A stretch of DNA of 64,000 bases from Siphonodentalium dalli (lineage: Eukaryota > Mollusca > Scaphopoda > Gadilida > Siphonodentaliidae), in the NCBI GenBank assembly GCA_032622095.1, contig CP136064.1, forward strand, positions 127,895,605-127,959,604. The letters are read 5' to 3'. The notes below the pieces were generated by a model. That model searched no databases. It was not told the DNA's origin and saw nothing but the letters and a program-made list of their open reading frames with translations. The translations under genes were made by a program, and so were the position numbers. Positions 34,287 to 47,070 of this stretch are shown here, in pieces; within the stretch, counting starts at the first letter, position 1, and each line of letters begins with the position of its first letter.

Positions 34287-35268
34287 AATGTAAACATATT
34301 TTATTCCAATCATAATAACATATATACATTTGACAAAGTGTTGACAATAAAAACAGAATAGGATAAATGATTGTTGGATTGGAAAAGGGATTAAACAACA
34401 AGCCCAAGGGCTTTTGTTAAGTTTGCTCCCTTTTTTTTTTCGCGCCCACTCTTCATTAAGTGTAGAGAATGAGACTGTCTGGGTAAAATGAGTATGTAAT
34501 TCAGTTGCAGCTGATTGGTTACAATGCTGTACATATACTATTGTTTGTGCCATTGCTACGCCCGTCGCCGTGAGATGCCAGACGTTCTGGGGCGGGTAAG
34601 TTTCGCGCTTAGCAGTACATATATAATATTCCATGCTTTTCACGAAGTGTGTGTACCTATCATAGCCTTATGAAAATCGTTTTGTTTTCAAAATATATCT
34701 TTGGACCGCGTCAAATATTTTAATATTATCACGATGCCGGGCTGAGTTCCTGTGATCCGCACAAAAGAGTATGTTCTGATAAAATAACATTCGGTATGGC
34801 GCATATAAGTTCAGTCCTTTGGCCATTGTATTCAGGACATTCCAATAAGAAGTGATGTGCTGTTTCTATTTTGCCACAATGACAGAGAGGGGACGTTTTA
34901 ATGTGATTACTCAATAAGTCAGAGTTCAAACTACTGCATTTTAATCTTAAGCGAGAGTGGAGTATATGTGATCTGCGACACTTAGTGTGGTAGTAGTAGG
35001 TTGGGGGGGGGGGGGGGCGCCGTGTGCTTGCGTTTAGTGATTTTTTGAAGTCATCAATTGTATTACAATTGCGTATTGTGTCAGGCAGAGAGTTCCACTC
35101 ACTTATAGCAGATGGCAAAAATGAATTCATGTAATAGTTGTACGAGATATCGGGTGGCAACCTTATGTGCTCAAAACGGAAGTTATAACCGGTATCGTAA
35201 GAATCAACTGAGCGTACGAGATTTCTCAGTATAGATGGTGCTGTTCCTTTGATCATTTAAAAAAATTG
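34287..35268 (-). mobile_element. 5'-truncated LINE in module A, unit 4
   Basis: Same 3' edge as in units 1-3 but much longer, reaching into the RT C-terminal domain. The empty site is visible in unit 5 (ACTAATATCTTCTAGATCAG at 44,741). No clear target duplication. This longer form suggests that units 1-3 derive from it by a later deletion. A G-run of about 16 lies near 35,002. Confidence 0.78.
34729..35256 (-). pseudogene. C-terminal part of a LINE reverse-transcriptase protein
   Basis: 175 codons from the end of a non-LTR retrotransposon ORF2. The C-x-CG...E-x2-HHFLLEC metal-binding-type motif (PLCHCGKIETAHHFLLECPEY) and the preceding CRRSHILHSRLRLKCSSLNS are typical of the post-RT region of CR1/Jockey-like LINEs. 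A frame change near 34,735 separates it from its last codons. It is about half-identical to the copy at 55,212-55,788, which runs in the opposite orientation. Confidence 0.75.
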
Positions 35269-36911
35269 GCAGATCTAGATCAGTTTCTGCTGTATGGAAC
35301 TGGTTCAGAATTGAGACTTTATTTTTGTATTATTCATATTAACTGATCATTGGAGCAATGAAATATGCCATTCATGGAGTCCTAGTCCCTTCCGATCCCT
35401 CAAAAATTATATTTTACAGAACTTGGTATGAAATTTCACTAAAAGCCACCGTTAGGATTCTAGTCATATTTTAACAAGAATTGGACAGAACTGTGCAAAT
35501 TCTATCCCCCTTAATACGAACTACAACATATTTAAAGCAACACAAACTTTTATAACCAGGAGTGGTAGATTTCAGTTGTTTATAATGTATGAAATCTTAA
35601 ACTAATGGTAAATTGTATCCACAAATGATTACCTTGATAACGATCTAGCATAGTTGTTTGAGTCAGTGAATTTCAATCAGTCATAAGTATTCCTAATAAT
35701 TTAAAAACGAAAAGAACATTAAATTTAACAGTGAAAAAAATGCGTTAAATTTTCATGAACACACGGCAGTTGTAGCACTCCTCCTCTCCCTTTCTCCCTC
35801 TCTTTCCCCCCCTCACTCACTCTGTATCTCGCTCTGTCTCTCTGACCTCAGCAGATTCATAAAATTTCTACGATTATTAAAATCATCATTATCATGTTAT
35901 ACATATCCTGTCATTCATATCATGTACTCTTCAACTTGGCCTCTTACCCTCTGCTCTTCTTATATAGTCAATGTCTTTTTCTTTTCTGATGAGATAACTC
36001 AACATAAGTGATGACTCGATTGTTGTTAAATCCTCTTCAACCTCATATATTCTAAATTATGTCATAAATAAACATTTGTAAAAAAAATATTATATATGTT
36101 CTTTGAGGGTAGAATTAAATATTGTTTAAACCAGACCTGTGCAAACTAAGTGAGGCATACCATGACTAATTAATATTTCAACTCAATGGAACCAAAATTG
36201 TCACTTGGTCTGAAAATGGCTGCCAAGATGGCGACCAAACATGGGAAATGGTAAATATTGACTCAGCATGCCATGTAATCCCTTACAAGTTGTGGTCGAT
36301 GAATCAAATTGGCTATTCTGTCTTATATACTTTAAATTCTAACATTTCTGATGCACACTGGTTAAGTGTTAACAATGTGACCACTGAAATTACCAGAATT
36401 ATTGGAATTTTCTATCACAAACTTAACATAAAAATTGGCAAAAATTAACTTTTCAGGTTTTGGCCATTTATTCAAGTAAATGGAAGTATCTTTGGTATCA
36501 GAGATGTTTATTGTTTTAATCTGTCTTAAATGCGTCACACGAATGTGTTTTTAGACAAAATTACTCAAGATGGCTTCCAAAATGGCAACCAATTTGGTAA
36601 AACAAAAAAAAGATGATTTTTTTTACATATATCCCGAAAATTATTCTGTTCCCACGGCAAGAGTTAGAAAATTATAACTCACTTGTTTATTACCATGTTA
36701 TGCTTAATCCAATGACTACTACATGTTTCATTCTCTGAGGCATGACAAATTCCTTTCAAATGATATACTGCAGTATGGAATTTTGCCAAAAATGTCTTCT
36801 GGGACTCTGGCCATATTTTTGAACGGAAATAGGCAGAACGTCTAAACGAAATTGAGTGAAACCATATTATGTGGCTACTCTCGACAATTAGCATGAACAT
36901 CAACTTAATAT

Positions 36912-39241
36912 ATGGTGTATGTTTTTTTGCCGAATAACCCTAAAATGTCAATGTCAAGATCCATGACGAATTTCATAATGAACCTATCAAAGGTACGTAT
37001 TGTAGCCTTTGCCAAAGGATTTAGTCATGCAAAGAGTAAAATCCAAGATTGCTGCCATGCTTTATGGCCGAATGACCCCAACATGACTCGTTTCCATCTA
37101 CATGTCAATGTCAACGCCCATGACAAATTTCATAAAAAAAAACATTTGATAGCTTCCATCTAGTAGATAGATATCAAGATTAATATGAAGTTTGGTGATG
37201 ATCGGCTGAGGGGAGTGGACTGTAGGGTGTGCGAAAGGATTTAGTCATGCAAAGAGTAAAATCCAAGATGGCTGCCAGCTGACATGTTTTATGGTCGAAT
37301 GACCCCAAAATGACTCATTTCCAATTTACGTGTCAATGTTAACATCCATGATGATCAGACGAAAACTCCGCCTGTAACCCGGGCTAATGGATTGAATTTT
37401 GAAATCCAAGATGCCGCTGGCGGCCATAATTTTTTGCCGAATGATCCCAAAATGACTCGTTCCCATCTACATGTCAAGAGCCATGACAAATTTCATAATG
37501 ATCCGATCAAAGGTACGACTTATAGCCTGTGCCAAAGGATTTAGTCATGCAAAGAGAAAATCCAAGATTGCTGCCAGCGGCCATGTTTTATGGCCGAATG
37601 ACACCAACATGAATCGTTCCCATCTACATGTCAATGTCAACGCCCATGACAAATTTCATAATGATCCGACCAAAGGTATGACCTGTAGCCCGTGCCAAAG
37701 GATTTAGTCAGGCAAAGAGTAAAATCCAAGATGGCTGCCAGCGGTCATGTTTTGTGGCCGAATGACCCCAAAATTACTTGTTCCCATCTGAGATCAGTCT
37801 CCTACCCAGGATTAACCGCTGCCCGCGCCCATGTGTTGCCCGCGCCCACACGTATTGCGAAGAAATGTCTCATTTATGTATTTGAGACGTTTGTAGGTTA
37901 CAATTCATTCTGCATTATTCTGAGAAGCTGAACAGCCCAAATTCATTTGAAAATTGTCTAGATCAAGTTAGAATGAATTACAACTGACAAAACGCATCAA
38001 TAAACGAAAGTGTCAATGACACTGTAGCTCAACTTGGAAAGGGACTAATTTCATGTGTTACAGTCAATGGAGCGATAGAAATGCGGAAAGTTGAAATGTC
38101 TAAGTAATATCAGATTATCAACATGAAGATATATACATGTATATATATAAAGTAAAATCCAAGATGGTTGCTGACAGCTATGTTTTCGAATGGAATTAAA
38201 AAAACATTTGATAGCTTCCATCTAGTAGATAGATATCAAGATTAATATGAAGTTTGGTGATGATCGGCTGAGGGGAGTGGACTGTAGGGTGTGCGAAAGG
38301 ATTTAGTCATGCAGAGAGTAAAATCCAAGATGGCTGCCAGCTGACATGTTTTATGGTCGAATGACCCCAAGATGACTCCATTTCCAATTTACGTGTCAAT
38401 GTTAACATCCATGATGATCAGACGAAAACTCCGCCTGTAACCCGGGCTAATGGATTGAATTTTGAAATCCAAGATGCCGCTGGCGGCCATATTTTTTTTG
38501 CCGAATGATCCCAAAATGACTCGTTCCCATCTACATGTCAAGAGCCATGACAAATTTCATAATGATCCGATCAAAGGTACGACTTATAGCCTGTGCCAAA
38601 GGATTTAGTCATGCAAAGAGAAAATCCAAGATTGCTTCCAGTGGCCATGTTTTATGGCCGAATGACACCAACATGAATCGTTCCCATCTACATGTCAATG
38701 TCAACGCCCATGACAAATTTCATAATGATCCGACCAAAGGTATGACCTGTAGCCCGTGCCAAAGGATTTAGTCAGGCAAAGAGTAAAATCCAAGATGGCT
38801 GCCAGCGGTCATGTTTTGTGGCCGAATGACCCCAAAATTACTTGTTCCCATCTACATCTCATTGTTAACATCCATGACACATATCATTATTATCAGACCA
38901 AAGGTATGACCTGCAGCCCATGCCAAACAATTTAGTCATGCAAAGAGTAAAATCCAAGATGGCTGCCGGCGGCCATGTTTTATAGCTGATCGACCCCAAA
39001 ATTACTCGTTCCCATCTACATGTCAATATTAACATCCATGACAAATTTCATGATGATCAGGCAAACTGTAGGACCTGTATCCCGAGCTAATGGATTGGAA
39101 TTTGAAATACAAGATGGCCGCTGGCAGCCATGTTTTTTTTTTTTCGAATGACCCCAAAATGACTCGTTCCCATTTATATGTCAATGTCAACAGCTATGAC
39201 AAATTTTATAATGATCCGACCAAAGGTACGACCTGTAGCCC
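36912..39241 (+). repeat. Satellite S, unit 4, with 1,064-bp internal duplication
   Basis: About 160-bp monomers plus a higher-order duplication: the block starting AAAAAACATTTGATAGCTTC occurs at 37,136 and again at 38,199, and the same coding-like frames recur 1,064 bp apart (37,471 and 38,535). This is a local expansion private to this unit. Confidence 0.83.
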
Positions 39242-39548
39242 GTGATAAAGGAAATTGTTGACGAATCACACACGCACACGCACGACGGATACCAAGCCAT
39301 GGCAATAGCTCAAACTCTACAAAGTAAAGTTGAGCTAAAAATGTTATATTTAATTAAGAAAAGACACACACCGGCAGCGTTTCTGGCAGGGAGTGGACCG
39401 AGGCAGTCATCATTTGCTTTGTCTGTATTAGTTCCTCTCTGTCAGACGTTAACACGAGTGAGTTGTGTGGTCGCGACGTCGGTTGCAGTTGCCCTCGTAT
39501 TAATGCCGGCCGGAGTGAGACGGTTTTGGATTAGGCTCAGGACGGATT

Positions 39549-40474
39549 ATGGAGCTAATCCCCGACGCCGCGTTAGCTGCAATGCAAAGAAGCCAAATTG
39601 TGGACACTGTTAGTTGGAATCTCCAAGCTAACATGGACTATTTGGTTCTTTGCATTGCATTCCGGACAGAGGATGCTGGTATCCAGAGGTCTTCTGCCCG
39701 GGACAGGAACGCCGAGACCAGCCGTAGCATGAAGAAGAAGATGAAGACAGCGCCTCCGAAGAGAAAGACACCAGCTCGACGGAGAAGGGACGCCGCCAGA
39801 CGGGCGAAGTGGAAGAAGGGGTGACCGTTGATCTGCCGGTAACCCCTCCCCGTGTTGTTCAGCCGTCCAGCGTCACAGCAGGCAGGTCGGAGTTGTCTGA
39901 GAGACGCCCAGACGACCCGACCTGCATGGAGACGGGCCACATCAGACCAGCTAGCATGGACTCCGTTGATCTGCCGGAAGTCCCTGCTGTCGTCACGGAA
40001 GCAGGTGGAGACAGGGACGCGGACACCACCCCCGATGTTCCTGCCGCCAACTTTGACGTGGAGATGGAAACACCACCCAGCCATTCCCCACAAGGGACGG
40101 AAATCACCACCTCCGTGAGGCTCCGTCCCTCCGACGCCGAAGTGTGACGAGGAGCCGGCGTCACTAACACAGCACCAAATAGAACAAGAACGTGATGCCA
40201 TCAAAGAAGCGATTTATCACCACCACGCAGCAGGAAAGTCGTATCCACTCACCATACAAGAACTCTTCATGTGTATAGGGATCGACTGGATTACAGAGGA
40301 CCTGACAAGCAGGACCCTGCACATATGACGGCCTCTGTAACCCCAGCAAACCGAATTATTTTAACCAGCACACTGCCTGCGGCCAGTAGCTCCGATTCAG
40401 ACACCACCACCACCACAACAACAACAACAACAGCATCAAATCGAAGGAAAAGGAAGGCAAAGAAGAAAAAATAG
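39549..40474 (+). pseudogene. Gene B copy 4, uninterrupted by LINE but frame-broken
   Basis: The most complete copy. Segment 1 (39,549-39,824, ATG, 91 aa): helical start, then the KTPARRRRDAARRAKWKK block. Segment 2 (to 40,147, another frame): VDLPVTPPRVVQPSS and the acidic SERRPDD region. Segment 3 (40,143-40,327, first frame again): LTQHQIEQERDAIKEAIY and ELFMCIGIDWITEDL. Segment 4 (40,325-40,474, second frame): poly-Thr and NRRKRKAKKKK. The unit-4 insertion joins the equivalents of segments 2-4 in one frame, so the frame changes here are probably mutations. A protein of around 300 aa is implied for the ancestor. Not recognised; transposon origin is likely because a relative has moved (32,901). 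Confidence 0.55.
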
Positions 40475-40560
40475 ATCATTTCCATTTCATCTTCACAACT
40501 TCATGCTTATGTAATACCATGCATAACATGTATTTATTAAAATTCAACAGTGGGTTGTAG

Positions 40561-40581
40561 GGAAGGGGTGCCGCCCCTTCC
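40561..40581 (+). repeat. GC-rich hairpin after gene B, unit 4
   Basis: GGAAGGGG-TGCCG-CCCCTTCC, perfect stem, as in units 2 and 3. Confidence 0.75.
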
Positions 40582-42416
40582 AAATCTTCCCGGGTCAAAT
40601 CCCAAACCCCATATCAGAGCACCGGCAGCGTTCAGACATCGCGTAGCGAGGGGACTGCACTCTTTTTTGCAGCTTGCGATTTTCGCTGGCGTCATTCCCA
40701 GCTTGTTGACCCTAGAACACGGGGGAGTAGAGTATGGGCTGCAAATAGACGGTATAGACCCCTCCCATATGCGGATTTTGTGTGTCGTTATGATTATGTG
40801 TAGAACTGTATCAGTGCTTTATTTGCCGGTTGTTTGCCATCTGGCTATTGGGGCTTTCTAGAGTTGTCGGTCATTGAATCCAAAATGGCCACCGAAACTG
40901 AATATCTGACCTAGTAAATTTTAATTAGTAAGTAATCAGGAAGATTGTGAGGTTATAGGTACTAAGTCGTGCGATATGTCATTATATTACTAATTGAATA
41001 CACCATATTTATTGGTATGAATAAATTTCATATATTCAAAATGGCCGCCAAAATGGTCACCGGAAGTGGACCATGACGCTTTTCAGTAATATCTTCTAGA
41101 TCACTTTCTGTTGTTTGAAACTGGTTAAGAATTGTTACTTTGTTTTGCATTGATTATATTTTCTGGTCATTGGGGCATTGAAATAAGAAATTCTTGATGT
41201 CCAAGACCCTTACGATCCGTCAATAATTTGATTTTTACAGAACGCGGAATAAAATGTTCACCAAAAATCACAATTGGGAGTCTGGTCACGTTTTCAAGGT
41301 ATACCCATGAATATTCAAAGTCATTGGAACCAAAATTGTTACTTTGTCTCAAAATGGCCGCCAAAATATGGAAAATTGTAAAGATTTCCCCGGTGTACCC
41401 TGCAAATCGCTTACAAGAAGTTGTGGTTGATGAATAAAATTGGCTATTCTACATTACTAACATGTCTGGTGCACATTGGTTAATTGTTAGTATTGTAACC
41501 ACTGACATTGCCATAAATATTGGATTTTACTCTCACAAACTTGACAATCGGCAAAAATTCACTTTCATATTTGGACTATTAAAATGTAACTAACTTTGGT
41601 ATGAAATGTGTTTATTGTTTTGATCTATTTTAAATGTGTCAAACCAAATTACTCAAGATGGCTTCCAAAATGTCAACCAACTTGGGTAAAATATTCATAT
41701 TTCACATATATCCGGAACATAATATTATTCTCTGCTGTTACGAAAAGTTAGCAAATTGTGACTTACTTGGTTATTATGCATGTTATGTAATCAACTGACA
41801 ACTAAATATTCTACCTGGTTGTCTCAGTTCCTTATGAGGGTGACGACCCCCCCCCCCTACTTCCGGAATCCGGCTTAATTAAACTGACCCCGGCATCCGG
41901 AATACTCCATAAAAGAGAGACGGCATCCGGAATACATTTTTAGTGCAAATTATCATCAAATGCACACACTTTCTTATCAAAATTTAATGATACGAGGAAT
42001 TAAATCGTGCGTGTTAAAACGCAACATGTGGTGCCTAGATATATTTCCAATTCTAACAGATTCTATTCAATAAATGTAACTTCATGTTTTCCACTATTCT
42101 AGTGTGGTGCACTCGACGTTATACAAACTAACGTAGATTATCAACGTTTTAACCCGTCAAGCAGATGCCAGGTGGAAGTCAACTCTATCGGGGAATATAG
42201 CAAATCACAGGTGATCATTACGATCTATTTGGACACTAATATTATTAGCCACCCTCCCTTATGGGGCATGACAAATTCATTTTAAAATTAAAATATGGAA
42301 TTTGGCCGAAAACCTCTTTTGGGATTCTGGCCATATTTTGAAAGGAAATTGGCAGAACTTTGACTCGAAACTGAGATGAAACACAATATGTGGCTATTTT
42401 GGATCAAAATGGATCA
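40582..42416 (+). repeat. Gene B 3' region and module A', unit 4
   Basis: Same content as the other units, including the CCTTATG-bounded segment. The short GCCTCGCATATATAAGAGAA stretch seen in units 1 and 2 is missing near 41,287. No gene. Confidence 0.72.
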
Positions 42417-42700
42417 ACTTGATACAAGAGCTATGGAGGCTATGGTGGCAGCCAGGTAGTTACTGTATGGTCATATGTGGTGTGAATAGGAATACAAGGA
42501 GTTATTTTATGGTCACGAATGATGTTAATAGATATACAAGGGGTGATCATGATTGGGGTGTCCATTGTGAGATGCATGATATGAGGTATACACGTAATGG
42601 CTGTATGGTCATGTGTGAGGTGAAGATGTGGTGTGACTGTATGGTTGCATGGTTATGTGTGGATGCACGGGTATACACGATGTGACTGTACATGGTCACA
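42417..42700 (+). repeat. Minisatellite M at the unit 4/5 border
   Basis: GTATGGTCAT-type minisatellite preceding nanos copy 5. Confidence 0.75.
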
Positions 42701-42943
42701 TATATGTTGTTTATGTATATATGTAGTGATGGCAAACAACCGGCAAATTGAGGGACTGATATAGTTCTACAAAGATATCATAACCACACAAAAAATCCGC
42801 AAATGGTGGAGGGGGGCTATATATGCAGCTAAATCGAACCCAATCAACTATAGCCAATTCCCAATACTGCTGCTTCAGAGCAAGTTAGTGTTTTTGTTGT
42901 ATTTGCAATAAAACGAGAGATATATAACAAGAGAACGAGCACA

Positions 42944-42949
42944 TTTATT
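42944..42949 (-). terminator. Poly(A) signal of nanos copy 5
   Basis: AATAAA on the minus strand, conserved position. Confidence 0.55.
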
Positions 42950-43152
42950 ACTGAAAATATAAACATCATTCATTCATATAACATTGACATAATATATAAC
43001 ATTGGTTCCATGCAAGGAATCAGTTCAATCACATGTAGTAAGCACTATACATATATGCACACTGGCAAGCACGGGAACGGATTTGCACTGTATTGAACAT
43101 ATTTTTGGTGTACGGTTGAGACGTACGAGTCTCTTCAGTCTCAGCCGTAGAA

Positions 43153-43734
43153 TCACATGAAGGATCGGGTATTTCCGCCGTAGTTTTGAGGACAGTACTT
43201 GATTGTGTGAGAATCGTCGCCTGTCTTCCTGCAGATAGGACAAACGTACCGTCTCAGAATGGGACACGTGGTTTTGCCGGCTGAGTTCTTCAGCACGTGG
43301 CTGGAGTACACTTCTACGTCTTCGCCGTTGTTTCTGCAGAACACGCACAGAGGCTTTCTTGTCTTCTTGTTCTTAGACGCCACATATTCCTGGAGAACGT
43401 CACCGGAACACTGAACGTCACTTTCGTCGAGCGAGAGAAGTGTTGCGTCGAGGGTTTTGTAACTTCGTGCGGCTGACTGATACACGTCGAAATCATCGAG
43501 GTCGGTTTCAATGCCGTTGCGACGAAATTCGTCGTATGCGTTGCATCTTGCGTTGTCGAGCTCCAGCAGATCGTTGGTGTGGTCGATGGTAGTAGGCATC
43601 GTTGATGATAGGTCCTTGAGAATTGAGAACGGACTGTCAATGACGGTTGTCTTGCTTTCAGCTCTTGGAACGTAATTTCCGAATGGGTTCAAACTAACGA
43701 ACATTTCTTCGGTATCATCAAGAAAGAATTCCAT
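43153..43734 (-). CDS. nanos: Nanos-type zinc-finger translational repressor, copy 5
   Basis: 193 aa, intact, all eight zinc ligands present, R169 in the second finger. It shares T37S, I42L and A44S with copy 4, marking a second subgroup of the array. Start codon context, TATA/Inr spacing and poly(A) signal match the other copies. This is the last nanos of the array; unit 6 has lost the gene through the junction at 47,880. Confidence 0.92.
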   Translation of the reverse strand: MEFFLDDTEEMFVSLNPFGNYVPRAESKTTVIDSPFSILKDLSSTMPTTIDHTNDLLELDNARCNAYDEFRRNGIETDLDDFDVYQSAARSYKTLDATLLSLDESDVQCSGDVLQEYVASKNKKTRKPLCVFCRNNGEDVEVYSSHVLKNSAGKTTCPILRRYVCPICRKTGDDSHTIKYCPQNYGGNTRSFM

Positions 43735-43814
43735 TGTAAAAACTGTTGAGTAAAACTGAGTCTGGATACTGAGTGTGATGGTACTAGTTATCGTATGGTA
43801 ATGGTTGTGAGAGC

Positions 43815-43849
43815 GAATGACAGTTGCAGCCTGTACCGGTCTATTTATT
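43815..43849 (-). promoter_or_regulatory. Core promoter of nanos copy 5
   Basis: TATA-like element at 43,849-43,842 and initiator at 43,820-43,815. The base after the initiator core differs (CTGTCATTC instead of ATGTCATTC). Confidence 0.58.
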
Positions 43850-44214
43850 ACACTCTGGGCGTCCCCCAGTTGGTGCATGGGGGTTGACACCTGGTCAACT
43901 CCATTGGGCTTCGTTGAAAACCTTTCAGGATATTCTAGCCAATCGCGTATCAGCGTTGTGAAAACATATAGTAAGCTAGTTACCACCGCAATTGACTAAT
44001 TTGAATGTTGTTTTATCGTCGCTGAACATCACAGGAACCAAAAATGTCTCCATCGACGCCGAAAGTCGGTAAGAACATTATCAACGGATGGTACAATGGA
44101 TGGTACATCTAATTATACACAGTTACACACACATATCTAATATTGTTGCAATATAAAATATAAAAAAGACGTGATTATGAATATATTATTCGAAAAAACA
44201 TATTTAACAAATAA

Positions 44215-46230
44215 AAATATAAAATAAAAAGAACCTCATTGTGAATGAGCAGTTTGATAACAAAGCACACGAAACTGAGATTATATATATATGTCTATCA
44301 GAATTATTCATGTACTTATTTGCTGTTCCGTTTGATATATTACACTTTTGTGAATTTTTCCAACGGTGGACTTCAAATTAGTGGAGTAGATTAAGTCCAA
44401 ATTTCAAAGCAATTGTTCAATTTGTAACTAAAGCATGAAAATTTGCACATATGTACATGTTCACATACTAATTCATATTATATATGACGCCACGCTGAAA
44501 TATAACTCTAACCCCTCTTTTAAGGGGTTTTCCGAATTTAAAGAGCGTTTCGTGATTATATAATTTATTAAATGTCGCAATTATAATCGTACCATGAAAT
44601 ACGTGATATAAAATTCGGCATATACATTAAGTATGATTATGCGATATATAATGCCACATTTTTGGGGTAAAATTATAACTCCCATCAAGATGGCCGTAAA
44701 AATGGTGGCCGTAAGTGGAAAAATTGACATTTTTTCACTAATATCTTCTAGATCAGTTTATGCTGTATGGAACTGATTCAGAATTGAGACTTTATTTTTG
44801 TATTACTCATGTTAACTGATCACTGGAGAAATGAAATATGCCATTCATGGGGTCCTAGTCCCTTCCGATCCCTCAAAAATTATATTTTACATAACTTGGT
44901 ATGAAATTTCACTAAAAGTCACCGTTAGGATTCTAGTCCTATTTTAACAAGAATCGGACGGAACTGTGCAAATTCTACCACCCTTAATACGAACTACAAC
45001 ATTTCTAAAGCAACACAAACTTTTATAACCAGGAGTGTAGGTTTCAGTTGTTTATTATGTATAAAATCTTAAACTACTGGTAAATTGTATCCACAGATGA
45101 TTACCTTGATAACGATCTAGCATAGTTGTTTGATCCAGTGAATTTCAATCAGTCATAAGTATTCCTAATAATTTAAAAACGAAAAGAACATTAAATTTAA
45201 CAGTGAAAAAAATGCGTTAAATTTTCATGAACACACGGCAGTTGTAGCACACACACACTCTCTCTCTCCCTTTCTCCCTCTCTTTCTCCCCCTCACTCAC
45301 TCTGTATCTCGCTCTGTCTCTGTGACATCAGCAGATTCATCAATTTTCTACGATTATTAAAATCATCATTATCATGTTATACATATCCTGTCATTCATAT
45401 CCTGTACTCTTCAACTTGGCCTCTTGTCCTCTGCTCTTCTTATATAGTCAATGAGATTCTTTACACTAAGTGAGGCATACCATGACTCATTAATATTTCA
45501 ACTCAATGGAACCAAAATTGTCACATGGTCTGAAAATGGCTGCCAAAATGGCGACAGAACCTGGAAATGGTAAATATTGACCCAGCATGCCATGTAATCG
45601 CTTACAAGTTGTGGTCGATGAATAAAATTGGCTATTCTGTCTTATATACTTTAAATGTTAACATTTCTGATGCACATTGGTTAAGTGTTACCAATGTAAC
45701 CACTGAAATTACCAGAATTATTATTATTTCTATCACAAACTTGACATAAACATTGGCAAAAAAATTCTTTTCAGGTTTGAGCCATTTATTCAAGTAAATG
45801 GAAGTAACTTTGGTATCAAAGATGTTTATTGTTTTTATCTGTCTTAAATTTGTGTTATTAGACAAAATTACTCAAGATGGCTTCCAAAATGGCAACCAAT
45901 TTGTTAAAAAAAAAGATGATTTTTTTCACATATATTCCGAACATTGTCTCTGTTCCCAAGAGTTAGAAAATTATAGCTCACTTGGTTATTACCATGTTAT
46001 GCTTTATAATCCAATGACTACTACATGTTTCATTCTCTGAGACATGACAAATTCCCTTTAAATGATATACTGTAGTATGGAATTTTGCCAAAAATGTCTT
46101 CTGGGACTCTGACCATATTTTTGAATGGAAATGGGCAGAACGTCTAAACGAAACTGAGTGAAACCATATTATGTGGCTACTCTCGGGGGACAATTAGCAT
46201 GAACATCAACTTAATATATGGTGTATGTCC
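44215..46230 (+). repeat. Module A, unit 5 (LINE-free)
   Basis: Shows the uninterrupted module: AAAAATTGACATTTTTTCAC then ATATCTTCTAGATCAG at 44,744. It is more diverged from units 1-4 than they are from each other, and closest to unit 6. Confidence 0.8.
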
Positions 46231-47070
46231 AAATGGCAGCCAGGGAGTGAATGTGCGGTCATAGATAATGTGAATAGTTCTACATGGAGTTATTGTATGT
46301 CATTGATGTGCGAAGGGTGGCTATATGGTGATGGTGTGGTGTATCTATGGTGAGATGTATATGTATACAAGGGATGAGTGTATGGTCATGTGTGAGGTGA
46401 ATATATATACAAGGATTGTTCGTATGGTTAATAAAATGGTGTATGGGTGGAATGATAGTAGTTGTATGTTCATCTGTGCGTTGTTTATATATATAGAGTG
46501 ACTATATGGTCATGTGTGGGATATACATGCGTACCTTGGGTGACTATTGTCATGGATTGGTGTATATGTATACATGTTGAATGTATGATCATCTGTGGGA
46601 CTGTGGGTGTATGAATAAATAGGGAGTGGTTCTATGCTTATGTTATGTATATAGGTATAAGTGGAATGACTGTACGGTCATGATTGTTGAAGTATATATG
46701 CATATCTGGAGTATAGCTGGATGGTCATTGGCGATAAACTTGCGATACAGACAATGAAATGTTCTAAAGTGAATAAAAGAGGCTAGCCAACTTCAATTAG
46801 GATTAAATATTATTGGGACTGCTGCAGACAATGGCTATAAAGTCCTTGTGGTCATGGCTGTACATGTAATGTATATGCATCTCTGCCGTGGCTGTATTGT
46901 CATTGGTGTATAGGTATACAGAGAGTAGCTGTATGATCATGGCTGGGGTGTGTGAGTATACATCGAATGGCTGAATTCTCATGGGCGAGGTGTATTTGCA
47001 AATCTGGAGTGTACGAGTGGTCGTGTGGAGTATTGGTATATCCATTGGTGAGGTGTATGGGTGTACCTTG
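46231..47070 (+). repeat. Long minisatellite block M', unit 5
   Basis: Takes the place of satellite S. About 40-60 bp degenerate units with GTATGGTCATG, GTGAGGTGTAT and GTATACAAGG. It includes a 110-bp fragment (46,731-46,843) that also occurs at 51,863-51,967 and inside the hAT-like element at 60,069-60,174. Confidence 0.75.

Larger units (their letters stand above)
33775..36911 (+). repeat. Module A, unit 4 (with long LINE)
   Basis: Module A interrupted by a 1-kb LINE at 34,287-35,268. After it the sequence matches the LINE-free modules of units 5 and 6 (35,285-35,710), a part lost from units 1-3, where the LINE 3' UTR joins AAAAGAACATTAAATTTAAC directly. Confidence 0.78.
31523..42700 (+). 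repeat. Tandem unit 4 of the nanos array
   Basis: An 11.2-kb unit. Three features mark it: a 712-bp insertion just upstream of nanos (32,901-33,612), a longer version of the module-A LINE (34,287-35,268), and a 1,064-bp duplication inside satellite S. It lacks the LINE in gene B, so 39,887-39,897 shows the empty target site. Its nanos shares substitutions with copy 5 rather than with copies 1-3. Confidence 0.93.
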
